64,000 bases of DNA, taken from positions 46,496 through 110,495 of the forward strand of contig CAIKWE010000039.1 of NCBI GenBank assembly GCA_903831085.1, given 5' to 3'. Below the pieces are notes generated by a model. The model was given only the letters and a program-made list of their open reading frames with translations, was not told where the DNA came from and searched no databases. Source of the DNA: an uncultured Verrucomicrobiota bacterium. Lineage in GTDB: Bacteria; Verrucomicrobiota; Kiritimatiellia; Kiritimatiellales; Tichowtungiaceae. Numbering within the stretch: the stretch's first letter is position 1; each line of letters opens with the position of its first letter. Both the position numbers and the translations under genes were made by a program. Shown here piece after piece: positions 1 to 7,652 of the stretch.

Positions 1-105
1 GTCCATATCGACCAGTTTCATGCCGGTGCGCCGCGCCAGCACGCCGCCGGTCACCGTTTTACCGGTTCCCATGAACCCGACCAGAATGATATTCCGTTTG
101 CTCAT
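1..105 (-). CDS. aroK: Shikimate kinase, 5' part only (runs off the window)
   Basis: The first 35 residues of a leftward gene are present. They start with MSKRNIILVGFMGTGKT, which holds a Walker A loop (GFMGTGKT) at residues 10-17, and continue to LVDMD at the window edge. The order 'NIILVGFMGTGKT ... LVDMD' is that of shikimate kinases, where the final Asp helps bind shikimate. The enzyme phosphorylates the 3-hydroxyl of shikimate in chorismate synthesis. The rest of the protein is outside the window, so another small P-loop kinase remains possible. The gene lies downstream of the small basic protein gene but is separated from it by an intrinsic terminator. Confidence 0.75.
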   Translation of the reverse strand, partial: MSKRNIILVGFMGTGKTVTGGVLARRTGMKLVDMD

Positions 106-124
106 CGCTTTTCCTGTTCCAATG

Positions 125-151
125 AAAAACGCCCCGAATCTTCGGGGCGTT
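125..151 (-). terminator. Intrinsic terminator after the small basic protein gene
   Basis: AACGCCCCGAA (128-138) pairs with TTCGGGGCGTT (141-151). Read leftward, the hairpin is followed by a T5 tract. It should end transcription of the gene at 181-363 and insulate aroK. Confidence 0.85.
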
Positions 152-180
152 ATACAGAAAGAAAACCGTTCAAACCAGCT

Positions 181-363
181 TTAGACTTTGGCTTTCTGCA
201 GTGCTTCGCGTATGTCTTTATTGGTCATCCGGCGAAGGACGGCTTCTGTGATACCGGCTCCGGCGAGACGTTTTTTCTGCTGGGCGATACGGTAACGCTT
301 AGGTCCGGCTTTTTTGGTCGGACGGCGAAGCGGCTTTTTACGCATTGAACGGCGAATTCTCAT
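181..363 (-). CDS. Small, very basic protein of unknown function, 60 aa
   Basis: A 60-residue protein, more than one third Lys/Arg, beginning MRIRRSMRKKPLRRP and ending with a probable helical segment (TEAVLRRMTNKDIREAL). GGAGAAGAACC precedes the ATG and a strong terminator follows, so it looks like a real single-gene transcript. Size, charge and context recall the short basic proteins of PVC bacteria that are thought to be ribosome- or RNA-associated, but I cannot assign it to a named ribosomal protein. No membrane segment or cysteines are seen. Confidence 0.7.
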   Translation of the reverse strand: MRIRRSMRKKPLRRPTKKAGPKRYRIAQQKKRLAGAGITEAVLRRMTNKDIREALQKAKV

Positions 364-589
364 GGTTCTTCTCCAAAGGCTTATCGTTTTAAAATGAGCG
401 ACGTAAACTACCCGCGCAGATTGACATAATCAACCATTAAACAGGGAAAATTTGCTTCTCCGGCTCCCGGCCCGAGAAAGGGGCCGGGCAGTTTATTCAA
501 AACCGGACTTTCAATGCCGCCTGTTCTGTTTATTCTGCCCAATAACGAACAACCAATTGACCCATTAACCGCCGACGAAGGAGTCTCCA
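364..589. promoter_or_regulatory. Divergent intergenic region
   Basis: 226 bases between the small basic protein gene (leftward) and the thioesterase gene (rightward). It must hold both promoters, but I cannot place convincing -35/-10 pairs. A leftward frame at 408-617 crosses the thioesterase start, has no ribosome binding site and resembles nothing I know. Confidence 0.4.
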
Positions 590-1015
590 GTGGCCCGTAT
601 AAAACTCGAAATGCCAACGGTCTATCCCTTTAAAACCGAGCTGACCGTCCGGATCACCGACATCAACTACGGCGGGCATCTTGGAAACTCCAATGTCCTA
701 GATCTGATACACGAAGCCCGTGTCCGTTTTCTCAAATCCTTTGGTTACAGCGAAATTGACGTCGAAGGCTTCGGCACCATCATGCTCGATTCGGTCGTCA
801 TCTACAAAGCACAGGCCTTTGCCGGCGATGTTTTGCAGATTGAAGTGGCCGCCGGTGACTTCAGTCGCCTCGGGTGCGACATCTCCTACCGCATCACGAA
901 GAAGGATGGCGGTGCCGAAGTTGTGCTGGCCAAAACCGGTATTGCTGTTTTCGACTATGCCAACCAGAAGCGCATTTCGCCGCCCGAAGCCTTCGTCAAA
1001 AAACTCGGTGGCTAG
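590..1015 (+). CDS. Acyl-CoA thioesterase, 4HBT hotdog family
   Basis: 141 residues with a single hotdog-fold domain. The segment RITDINYGGHLGNSNVLDL (residues about 22-40) carries the Asp, the HLGN turn and the long helix typical of YbgC/FadM-like 4-hydroxybenzoyl-CoA thioesterases, which hydrolyse acyl-CoA thioesters in the cytoplasm. The start is GTG at 590: AAGGAG lies at 578-583, six bases upstream, and no ATG is equally placed. The substrate cannot be read from the sequence. A separate transcript from the Lrp gene 93 bp downstream is possible, since the gap holds a TTCCA...TGGAA palindrome. Confidence 0.8.
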   Translation: MARIKLEMPTVYPFKTELTVRITDINYGGHLGNSNVLDLIHEARVRFLKSFGYSEIDVEGFGTIMLDSVVIYKAQAFAGDVLQIEVAAGDFSRLGCDISYRITKKDGGAEVVLAKTGIAVFDYANQKRISPPEAFVKKLGG

Positions 1016-1108
1016 CCCGGGCGCTTTATTTATTCCATGGATTGGAAACTTTTCTTCCAAACCTTGTAAATCCAGTCTATAAAGCAGACTTTCCAAAGGG
1101 GGAAGAAT

Positions 1109-1588
1109 ATGGACGAACTGCTCAAACTGATTAAAGACAACGCCAAAGAGACTCCTGAAAATCTGGCTAAACTGCTCGGCACCACCGCCGCGAAGGTGAA
1201 GACCAAGATCAAAGGCTACGAAAAAGCCGGCATCATTCAGGGCTATCAGACTGTCATCAACGAGGACAAGCTCGACGACGCGCCCGTCACGGCGGTCATC
1301 GAAGTTCGTCTCACCGCCGAACGCGAAGGCGGCTTCAACCGCGTTGCCGAACGGATCAGCCGTTTTCCCGAAGTCCGCTCCGCCTTCCTGATGTCGGGCG
1401 GTTACGACCTGCTTCTTTTCGTCAGCGGCAAAACGCTGAACGAAGTCGCCAGTTTTGTCAGCGAAAAGCTCTCGACGCTCGGCGGCGTGGTTGGCACGGC
1501 CACTCACTTCATGCTCAAAACCTACAAGAAGAACGACGTTCTCATGCGTGGCTCTAATGAAAATGAACGACCCCAAATCTCTGCGTGA
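1109..1588 (+). CDS. Lrp/AsnC-family transcriptional regulator
   Basis: 159 residues. An N-terminal winged helix-turn-helix (residues about 1-50, NLAKLLGTTAAKVKTKIKGY) is followed by the linker GIIQGYQTVIN and a RAM ligand-binding domain (residues 60-145, with RFPEVRSAFLMSGGYDLLL). These proteins respond to amino acids or related effectors as dimers and octamers. AAGGGGGAAG precedes the ATG. The 3' end overlaps the start of an aminotransferase gene by about 30 bp, so the two are translationally linked and the regulator probably controls that enzyme's pathway. Confidence 0.9.
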   Translation: MDELLKLIKDNAKETPENLAKLLGTTAAKVKTKIKGYEKAGIIQGYQTVINEDKLDDAPVTAVIEVRLTAEREGGFNRVAERISRFPEVRSAFLMSGGYDLLLFVSGKTLNEVASFVSEKLSTLGGVVGTATHFMLKTYKKNDVLMRGSNENERPQISA

Positions 1589-2738
1589 TCGCATCGCCGG
1601 CCACGTGCGCGACATCCCGCGCTCCGGAATCCGCGATTTCTTCGATATCGTGAGCACCCGCGACGACGTCATCAGTCTCGGCGTGGGCGAGCCGGATTTT
1701 ATCACGCCTTGGCATATCCGCGAGGCCGCCATCAAGGCGCTGGAGCAGGGCGTCACCAGCTACACCTCCAACCTCGGCCTGCTGGCTCTGCGCAAAGAAA
1801 TTTCCGGCTACGTGCAGAAAATTACCGGCGTCAGCTACAACCCGGAAACAGAAATCCTGATCGCCGTCGGCGTCAGCGAAGCGATGGATTTGGCTGTCCG
1901 CGCTCTGGTTGAGCCCGGCGACGAAGTGCTCTACCACGAGCCCTGCTACGTTTCCTACAGTCCGGTCGTCATTTTTGCGCACGGCGTTCCGGTCAAAGTC
2001 GAAACCACCGCCGAAAACGGGTTTAAGCCCACCATCGCCCAGCTCGAAGCCAAGGTCACCAAAAAGACCAAACTGCTCATGCTCAACTTCCCGACCAATC
2101 CGACCGGGGCTGTCCTTTCGCAGAAAGAGGTCGAGGAGATCTCCGCCTTCGCCATCAAGCACGACCTGATTGTGCTCACCGACGAAATCTACGGCGAACT
2201 CACCTACGATCAGCCGCACGCCAGCTTCATTTCCGTTCCTGGTATGAAGGAGCGCACCGTCTATCTGCACGGCTTTTCCAAAGCCTGGGCCATGACCGGC
2301 TTCCGTATGGGCTTTTCCTGCGCCCCGCCGGAACTCACCGAAGCCATGATGAAAATCCATCAGTACACCATGCTCTGCGCTCCGGTTCTCAGCCAGAAAG
2401 CCGCTATCGAAGCGCTGCGCGACCCGGAGCGCGACATCGCTGAAATGCGCGACTCCTACTGTGTGCGCCGCAACTACATGCACCACGCTTTCCAGGAAAT
2501 GGGTGTAGAATGCCACTTGCCCGGCGGAGCTTTCTACATGTTTCCAAGCATTGAAAAATTCGGGCTTTCCTCCTACGACTTCGCCATGAAGCTGCTTGAG
2601 GAAGAGAACGTCGCTGTCGTTCCCGGCACCGCCTTCGGTGCCTGCGGACAGGGCTCGGTGCGCTGCTGCTACGCCACCGCCCTCGACGACATCAAAGAGG
2701 CCATGACCCGCATCGCCCGCTTCGTCTCGAAGCTGTAA
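1557..2738 (+). CDS. PLP-dependent aminotransferase, class I fold type
   Basis: 393 residues. SLGVGEPDF near the N terminus, NFPTNPTG, DEIYGEL and the Schiff-base lysine K242 in HGFSKAWAMTGFR place it in the fold type I aspartate/aromatic aminotransferase group (AspC/PatA-like). It transfers an amino group between an amino acid and a 2-oxoacid in the cytoplasm. The ATG at 1557 or the one at 1563 can be used; neither has a clear ribosome binding site, which fits translational coupling to the overlapping Lrp gene. A longer frame upstream only shadows that gene. An imperfect TTCCAAGCATTGAAA lies at 2542-2556. The exact substrate is not determinable. Confidence 0.9.
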   Translation: MKMNDPKSLRDRIAGHVRDIPRSGIRDFFDIVSTRDDVISLGVGEPDFITPWHIREAAIKALEQGVTSYTSNLGLLALRKEISGYVQKITGVSYNPETEILIAVGVSEAMDLAVRALVEPGDEVLYHEPCYVSYSPVVIFAHGVPVKVETTAENGFKPTIAQLEAKVTKKTKLLMLNFPTNPTGAVLSQKEVEEISAFAIKHDLIVLTDEIYGELTYDQPHASFISVPGMKERTVYLHGFSKAWAMTGFRMGFSCAPPELTEAMMKIHQYTMLCAPVLSQKAAIEALRDPERDIAEMRDSYCVRRNYMHHAFQEMGVECHLPGGAFYMFPSIEKFGLSSYDFAMKLLEEENVAVVPGTAFGACGQGSVRCCYATALDDIKEAMTRIARFVSKL

Positions 2739-2739
2739 T

Positions 2740-2763
2740 GTGGAAGCGGCATCCCTGCCGCTT
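2740..2763. repeat. Single REP-like hairpin (GTGG foot)
   Basis: GTGG at 2740-2743 is followed by AAGCGGCA (2744-2751), TCCC and TGCCGCTT (2756-2763), a perfect 8 bp stem two bases after the aminotransferase stop codon. The same half-element recurs inside genes at 15487, 21810 and 38015. Here it may also act as a weak terminator. Confidence 0.7.
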
Positions 2764-2819
2764 TATTAAGTCGGCACAAGGCGCGGCCATCGTCCGCACC
2801 CACAGGAAGAAAGATTTCT

Positions 2820-2843
2820 GTAGCCGCGCACGGTGGGCGCGGT
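2820..2843. repeat. Single REP-like hairpin (GTAG foot)
   Basis: GTAG at 2820-2823 is followed by the stem CCGCGC/GCGCGG, preceded by TTCT. It has the same layout as the GTGG unit at 2740 but a different stem sequence. The rest of the 186-base gap (2739-2924) holds no gene I can support. Confidence 0.55.
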
Positions 2844-2924
2844 AATAAAAACCGAAGATCATGCGAACTTGGTGCCAGAGGGGTTTCTCTGCGCCCTCCA
2901 AATCTCTGCGAGGGAAAAAGATTT

Positions 2925-3605
2925 TTATTCGGCCCGAACCTTCACCCGATAGAAACGGTTCGATAGGTTTGCGGAATCCAGGAATGAAATCGAGGCACCG
3001 GAGCCGGGAACTTCAAATGGATAGGACTGCCAATCCGCTTTCAGCGAATCGGAGTACTGGAAGGTGTACGCACGGCCTTGCACACCGAACCATGACAGCC
3101 TCTTCTGCCCGTTCGCTAAAAACTCACAGGCAACTGAGAGCACACTGTTCCGGTTGGTTGGCGAAGTGCCGGCAATCAATTCCTGCGCATCGTTCATGCC
3201 GTCCGCATCACTGTCCGCCAGTATCGGACTGGTTCCGTAGGTTTTGACTTCAGCGGAGTCAGACAATCCATCGCCGTCCGTATCGCTGTTGTATAGGCTT
3301 GAGCCAGCTATGATTTCTTCACCATCCAGCAGGCCATCACGGTCATTATCCGGATTCCATTCATCTGCCAATCCACTGAAAGCGGTTTGGGGCTGGAGGA
3401 TGAAACCGGCGGCAAAACCGGAATAGTTATAGAGCGAGCCAGATTGAGAAGTTTGCCCGCCGACAGGGACAAGCGACCCGATGCTGGTATAGCCGCCGCC
3501 GGACATTGCACCGCCGCACGCCGTGATATTCAGCGTGGCGTTGGTATAAGCCGCCCGAGCGAAACAGCCAGCCAGAAGAACTAAACAGAAAGCCAGCCGC
3601 TTCAT
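2925..3605 (-). CDS. Secreted protein with calcium-binding DxDxDG repeats
   Basis: 226 residues from ATG at 3605. The N terminus MKRLAFCLVLLAGCFARA is a signal peptide; LLAGC could be a lipobox, or ARA-AY a signal peptidase I site. Residues about 85-150 hold three thrombospondin type 3/dockerin-like calcium loops: DNDRDGLLDGEE, DTDGDGLSDSAE and DSDADGMNDAQE. The remainder resembles the beta-rich C-terminal part of secreted PVC proteins. No catalytic domain is seen, so a cell-surface or extracellular binding role is likely. It lies in tandem with the SGNH hydrolase gene upstream, 77 bp apart, perhaps co-transcribed. Confidence 0.75.
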   Translation of the reverse strand: MKRLAFCLVLLAGCFARAAYTNATLNITACGGAMSGGGYTSIGSLVPVGGQTSQSGSLYNYSGFAAGFILQPQTAFSGLADEWNPDNDRDGLLDGEEIIAGSSLYNSDTDGDGLSDSAEVKTYGTSPILADSDADGMNDAQELIAGTSPTNRNSVLSVACEFLANGQKRLSWFGVQGRAYTFQYSDSLKADWQSYPFEVPGSGASISFLDSANLSNRFYRVKVRAE

Positions 3606-3682
3606 TACCAGCACCAGAAAAACTATGTTGTCCCGTTTCAGATTCTTATTTGCCTACTTTTATTACTTCCAGCGGACAGAGA

Positions 3683-5401
3683 TTATGGGAGTGTCTTAGT
3701 TATATTCAAACGATGGATTTTAATATAGCCCGACTTCATTCCATAAAAGTTAAGAGTGAATCTTACGATATAATCTCCATTTCCAAGTACTCCCGTTTTT
3801 GGTGTGGACAAAACAAATCTATTCGATGCGGGGTAGGCCGTAATAGCTCGGTAACCTTGTGAAATCATGAATGAAGAAACAACAACATTTGTCAATGGGT
3901 ATCCCTTACCAACTTCTAACTGTATTACAGGCTGGAACAAACAATTAGTGGCGGCAGACACCTCTGTGGCACTATACTCAACATCAGCAAAAGCCTGATA
4001 AACATACCCCGTAGTAATATAAGGCTGACTGCTTTCTGAGTACTGCAAACCGAAAGAGTTCAGATAATTATTTGTGACACCTAATACCAAAGTGTTCCCA
4101 AAAAACTCCGTACTGCCGACAAGGGATGTTGTAAAGTTTGTGCCATCATTTGCCCAGCCGCTCGTCGTATTAAAACACATAACGGCGGGGTTTATTCCTG
4201 AACTCTTATCCCCCGCATGTGTCCACGATCTAGAGTCACCACGAGCGGCAGGGATTATGGTTTTTATAGCATCGGCAACCACTCGTCCGGTTAGTTGTCC
4301 GCCTACTTCGTTCGGATGAAGTCCGTCTGAAGTATACTGCGCAACTGATAACCCATTAGATGGGCAAGTCATTAGTTTATTCACATCAGCAACGGCTATA
4401 TTATTCCCGTAGATATTAGGAAGTGTTCTAATGTAACTATTCACATCTTTAATAAACAGCCATTGATTGGTACTGTCTGTTGAAGCAGGATAAACAGTTA
4501 AAACGACTACCTTTTTGCCAGAAGCAAGAAGAGTTGAAACTATGGTAGTAAGGTTTGAATTAAAAGTAACCGCAGATGTTGATTTATCGTTGGTTCCAAC
4601 TTCAAGAAGAACTAAATCGGCACTAGAAGCGACAACCGTTGGGACTTGTGAGAGTACAATAGACATTCCCGCTCCGCTTATCCCACAATTTGTCACAATT
4701 ACACATTCACAACCAAGATAACCCCTCGCCCATCCTGCATATCCACCAGAATAAACCCAAGAAAGATAATTATATGGGTTAACATTCTCCCTTGTATATC
4801 CAGCAGTAATGCTTGTCCCTAACATTGAAATTCTCAACTGAGCATTAGATGCAAGACCAATAGCCGCTCTAAAGGCAGGGGCATTGGTGATGTTCGTCCC
4901 ATCAGTCCTTACAGTATTTCCCGTATAGGCCGCCCCAATAGAGTCCCGGAACGCCGCCAAGCTCGTAATATTCGAACCGGTTAGAAGCACATACCGTGTA
5001 TCCAGCGCCTCCTGCGTAATGTTGAGTGTCGAGCTTCCGGGGTTCAGAGCATATGGAACGGAGACCAGCCGTTCGCGTGGCGAAAGGGTTTCGCCGTTGA
5101 CGGTCAGTTCGAGATAAACCGCCGCATTAGTCATGGCGCTGGTCAGAGAACCGTAAACTGTGTTGTCTCCGATATAGGTCGAATAAAGTCCGTCTACCAC
5201 CAGAACGGAATTGGAATCTTCATAGAGCACCCCCCCCCCCCCGCTCAGTGCGTCATACAGTTTGAAACTCATCGGCACAGTGGCGTTGACCAGATTGGTT
5301 CCGTCCACCAGCCGTCCTTGATAACGAAACATTTCTGGAATCTGCGCCCAAAGCTGAAAGGCCGTTGCGATTATGAGTCCTGTTACGATCCATTTTTTCA
5401 T
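3683..5401 (-). CDS. Secreted SGNH/GDSL-type hydrolase with N-terminal surface domain and poly-G tract
   Basis: 572 residues from ATG at 5401, with AAGGAG eight bases upstream; the GTG at 5410 overlaps that site and is rejected. A signal peptide (MKKWIVTGLIIATAFQLWA) leads into a Y-Q-G-R-L ... LSPRERLVSVPYAL domain known from PVC surface and tail-fibre-like proteins. An SGNH hydrolase domain follows: block I MLGTSITAG (nucleophile Ser), block III VGTND and block V DGLHPN (Asp-His). A beta-rich C terminus of about 180 residues has no motif I recognise. Such enzymes deacetylate or de-esterify polysaccharides. Thirteen consecutive G at 5230-5242 encode G54-V58. The lower GC and looser codon use of the C-terminal part suggest an acquired or fast-evolving gene. 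Confidence 0.85.
   Translation of the reverse strand: MKKWIVTGLIIATAFQLWAQIPEMFRYQGRLVDGTNLVNATVPMSFKLYDALSGGGGVLYEDSNSVLVVDGLYSTYIGDNTVYGSLTSAMTNAAVYLELTVNGETLSPRERLVSVPYALNPGSSTLNITQEALDTRYVLLTGSNITSLAAFRDSIGAAYTGNTVRTDGTNITNAPAFRAAIGLASNAQLRISMLGTSITAGYTRENVNPYNYLSWVYSGGYAGWARGYLGCECVIVTNCGISGAGMSIVLSQVPTVVASSADLVLLEVGTNDKSTSAVTFNSNLTTIVSTLLASGKKVVVLTVYPASTDSTNQWLFIKDVNSYIRTLPNIYGNNIAVADVNKLMTCPSNGLSVAQYTSDGLHPNEVGGQLTGRVVADAIKTIIPAARGDSRSWTHAGDKSSGINPAVMCFNTTSGWANDGTNFTTSLVGSTEFFGNTLVLGVTNNYLNSFGLQYSESSQPYITTGYVYQAFADVEYSATEVSAATNCLFQPVIQLEVGKGYPLTNVVVSSFMISQGYRAITAYPASNRFVLSTPKTGVLGNGDYIVRFTLNFYGMKSGYIKIHRLNITKTLP
5230..5242 (-). repeat. Homopolymeric G13 tract within a coding sequence
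   Basis: Thirteen C on the + strand (G on the coding strand) encode four Gly and the first base of a Val codon early in the SGNH hydrolase gene. As given, the tract is in frame with the full-length protein; gain or loss of one base would truncate it soon after residue 58. Confidence 0.9.
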
Positions 5402-5813
5402 CAACGACACTCCTTTTTAAAAGCGAACTGTTTTTGCGTCACGGAGCCGAAAATAGCCGCCCATCCTGACTTTGGACAGGCTTTTTAGCGGGAAACTTGG
5501 TGGAACGCGACCGCCGGGCGCGTTCTAAGCGTGCTCGGCGATCACGCTCCACCTTTGCATTCCCCGGGGCCATCCGCCGTCGCCGAAGGCTATGGCGGGA
5601 CAGGTCGGCCCCGGCTACAGAAGAAGTCATTCGTATTCTGTAGGTGAGCCCGGTGGGCTCGCCAGTCAGGTTTTCTGCGTCTTCTGCGGGTGGTAAAATC
5701 CCTTGTTTTGGGCCGCCCTTCGTTATCCTCCGTTTCCTTCTGTAAAAAATGTTTCCGGCGTTTGCAGTTCGTGCTTAAATCCAGCCTCAATCATTTTCCT
5801 AAGGAGCTGCCAA
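5402..5813. repeat. Gene-free 412-base stretch filled with BIME-like repeats
   Basis: At 5499-5553 an element opens with GGTGGAACG, closes with CGCTCCACC and has two inner hairpins (GCGACCGCCGGGCGC and CGTGCTCGGCGATCACG). At about 5606-5664 a second, tail-to-tail element has the inverted feet CTACAGAA and TTCTGTAG, followed by the hairpin GTGAGCCC-GGTG-GGCTCGC. I see no convincing reading frame. The right end carries the purH ribosome binding site (AAGGAG, 5801-5806). Confidence 0.7.
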
Positions 5814-7427
5814 ATGACAAAAATTACGCGGGCGCTGTTGAGCGTCTCAGACAAAGCCGGAATTGTTGAATTCGCCAAGGCGCTGGCCGCGCGCGGTGTC
5901 GAACTGCTCTCCACCGGCGGAACCGCCAAAGCGTTGCGCGACGCAGGGATCAAAGTAAAAGACGTTTCCGAGTTTACTGGTTTCCCGGAAATGCTCGACG
6001 GTCGCGTCAAGACGCTGACGCCGCAGGTTCACGCGGGTCTGCTCCATTTGCGCGACAGCGAAGAGCACATGGCCACGATGAAAAAGCACGGCCTCCAGCC
6101 GATTGATCTCGTCTGCGTGAATCTCTATCCTTTCGAAGCCACCATCGCCAAAGCCGGCGTGCCGCTGCACGAAGCGATTGAGCAGATCGATATCGGCGGC
6201 CCGACCATGATCCGCTCCGCCGCCAAGAACATGAAGTTTGTCACCGTCATCACCGATCCAGCCGACTACGCCCGCGTTCTCGAATCTATGGATGCCAACG
6301 GCGGCGGCACGACCGAAGAACTTCGCTTCGAACTCGGCCAGAAAGTGTTCGCCCGTACGGCGGCCTACGACGCGACGATTGCCAACTATCTTGCCGGACA
6401 GATGAAAACCGCCGCGCCGCGCCCGTTTGTTAAAACCGCCGGAAACGGCGTCGAACTGCGCTACGGCGAAAACTCGCACCAGAAGGCGTGGCTTTACGTA
6501 GATGCCAAAGCCTCCGAAGCCTGTATCGCTCACACCGATGTCCTTCACGGCAAAGAGATGAGCTACAACAACTATGTGGATGGCGAAGGGGCGCTCGAAG
6601 CGGTCAAAGAACTTTCCGGCAAGCCCGGTGTCGCGGTGATCAAGCATACCAATCCGTGCGGCTACGCCACCGGCGCAACGCTGGCCGAAGCCTTTGAAGC
6701 TGCGTGGAACGGCGATCCCGTTTCCGCTTTCGGCAGTGTGATTGCCGTAACGCAGAAAGTCGATATGGCGACCGCTGAACTGCTGAAAGGCCGTTTTATT
6801 GAAGCGCTGATTGCGCCGGACTTCGAACCGGCCGCGCTCGAACTGCTTAAAGCCAAGAGTAAAAATATCCGCCTGCTCAAACTGCGCCAGCCGATGTCGA
6901 AAGCCGTGCCGCGTAAAATGATCAAGGACATCAACGGCGGCATCCTCGTGCAGGATGTCGATACCGACTCGATTGCCGAGTGGAAAGACGTTACCAAAAC
7001 GGCGTTTGATCAATCCAAGCGGGCGCTGGCGGAGTTCGGTATTGCCGCCGCCAAGCACACCAAGTCCAACGCCATTATGGTGGTTCAGGAATACAAGCCG
7101 GGGCAGTTCCGCGTTCTCGGCATGGGCGCCGGACAGCCTAACCGCGTAGATTCTCTGCGCAAACTGGCCGTACCGAAAGCAATTGAAAATCTCAAGTTGC
7201 AGAATCCTAAAATCACCGAACATGAAATCGCGAAAACCATCGGCAACTGCGTTTTTGTCTCCGAGGCGTTCTTCCCGTTCGCCGACAGCATCGACGAAGC
7301 TCACGCCGTCGGCGCGCGCTTTATCGTTCAGCCCGGCGGATCGATCCGCGACGACGAAGTCATCGCCGCCTGTGACAAATACGGTATCGCCATGGCGTTT
7401 ACCGGCATGCGCCACTTTAAACATTGA
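5814..7427 (+). CDS. purH: Bifunctional AICAR transformylase / IMP cyclohydrolase
   Basis: 537 residues from ATG at 5814, seven bases after AAGGAG. The N-terminal MGS-like IMP cyclohydrolase domain (residues 1-200) has RALLSVSDKAG, STGGTAKALRDAG and DGRVKTLTPQVHAGLL. The AICAR transformylase domain follows, with RYGENSHQ, the KHTNPCG motif and AAKHTKSNAI near the C terminus. It formylates AICAR with 10-formyl-THF and cyclises FAICAR to IMP, the last two steps of purine synthesis. Length is normal for PurH. purL and purQ lie within 9 kb but are separated from it by unrelated genes, so this is a loose rather than a tight pur cluster. Confidence 0.97.
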   Translation: MTKITRALLSVSDKAGIVEFAKALAARGVELLSTGGTAKALRDAGIKVKDVSEFTGFPEMLDGRVKTLTPQVHAGLLHLRDSEEHMATMKKHGLQPIDLVCVNLYPFEATIAKAGVPLHEAIEQIDIGGPTMIRSAAKNMKFVTVITDPADYARVLESMDANGGGTTEELRFELGQKVFARTAAYDATIANYLAGQMKTAAPRPFVKTAGNGVELRYGENSHQKAWLYVDAKASEACIAHTDVLHGKEMSYNNYVDGEGALEAVKELSGKPGVAVIKHTNPCGYATGATLAEAFEAAWNGDPVSAFGSVIAVTQKVDMATAELLKGRFIEALIAPDFEPAALELLKAKSKNIRLLKLRQPMSKAVPRKMIKDINGGILVQDVDTDSIAEWKDVTKTAFDQSKRALAEFGIAAAKHTKSNAIMVVQEYKPGQFRVLGMGAGQPNRVDSLRKLAVPKAIENLKLQNPKITEHEIAKTIGNCVFVSEAFFPFADSIDEAHAVGARFIVQPGGSIRDDEVIAACDKYGIAMAFTGMRHFKH

Positions 7428-7564
7428 TATCGGCTGATTTCGGCGCATGGACTTCGTTGCAAAGGGTTCGCAGTATTTCATATACAGCTTCACCCTTTGC
7501 GCCTTGTCTCTGCGCCAAACTGAGCCGATATCAGAAAGGTGGGGCGGGCTCTCCGAGCACGCCG

Positions 7565-7601
7565 TTCCGATGTTTGGAAATATTTTTTCCAAACATTGGA
7601 A
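7565..7601. repeat. Pair of TTCCAA-N3-TTGGAA palindromes forming a hairpin
   Basis: TTCCGATGTTTGGAA (7565-7579) and TTCCAAACATTGGAA (7587-7601) have complementary spacers (TGT and ACA), so the two palindromes also pair with each other as a stem of about 11 bp with an AT-rich loop. They sit 138 bp beyond purH and could serve as a terminator. The rest of 7428-7652 holds no gene. Confidence 0.8.
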
Positions 7602-7652
7602 CCCCAAGCAGATTTATGCTATTCGTGAGCCTCATTTTAAAGGAGAACGTAG

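Noticed and set aside
408..617. Leftward 69-codon frame between the small basic protein and the thioesterase
   Set aside because: It overlaps the well-supported thioesterase start, has no ribosome binding site and no family features.
698..1756. Long leftward frame of 352 codons over the thioesterase and Lrp genes
   Set aside because: Antisense shadow of GC-rich coding sequence; no ribosome binding site and no recognisable motif. The same applies to long frames opposite the aminotransferase, purH, pgm, purL, pnp and ilvC.
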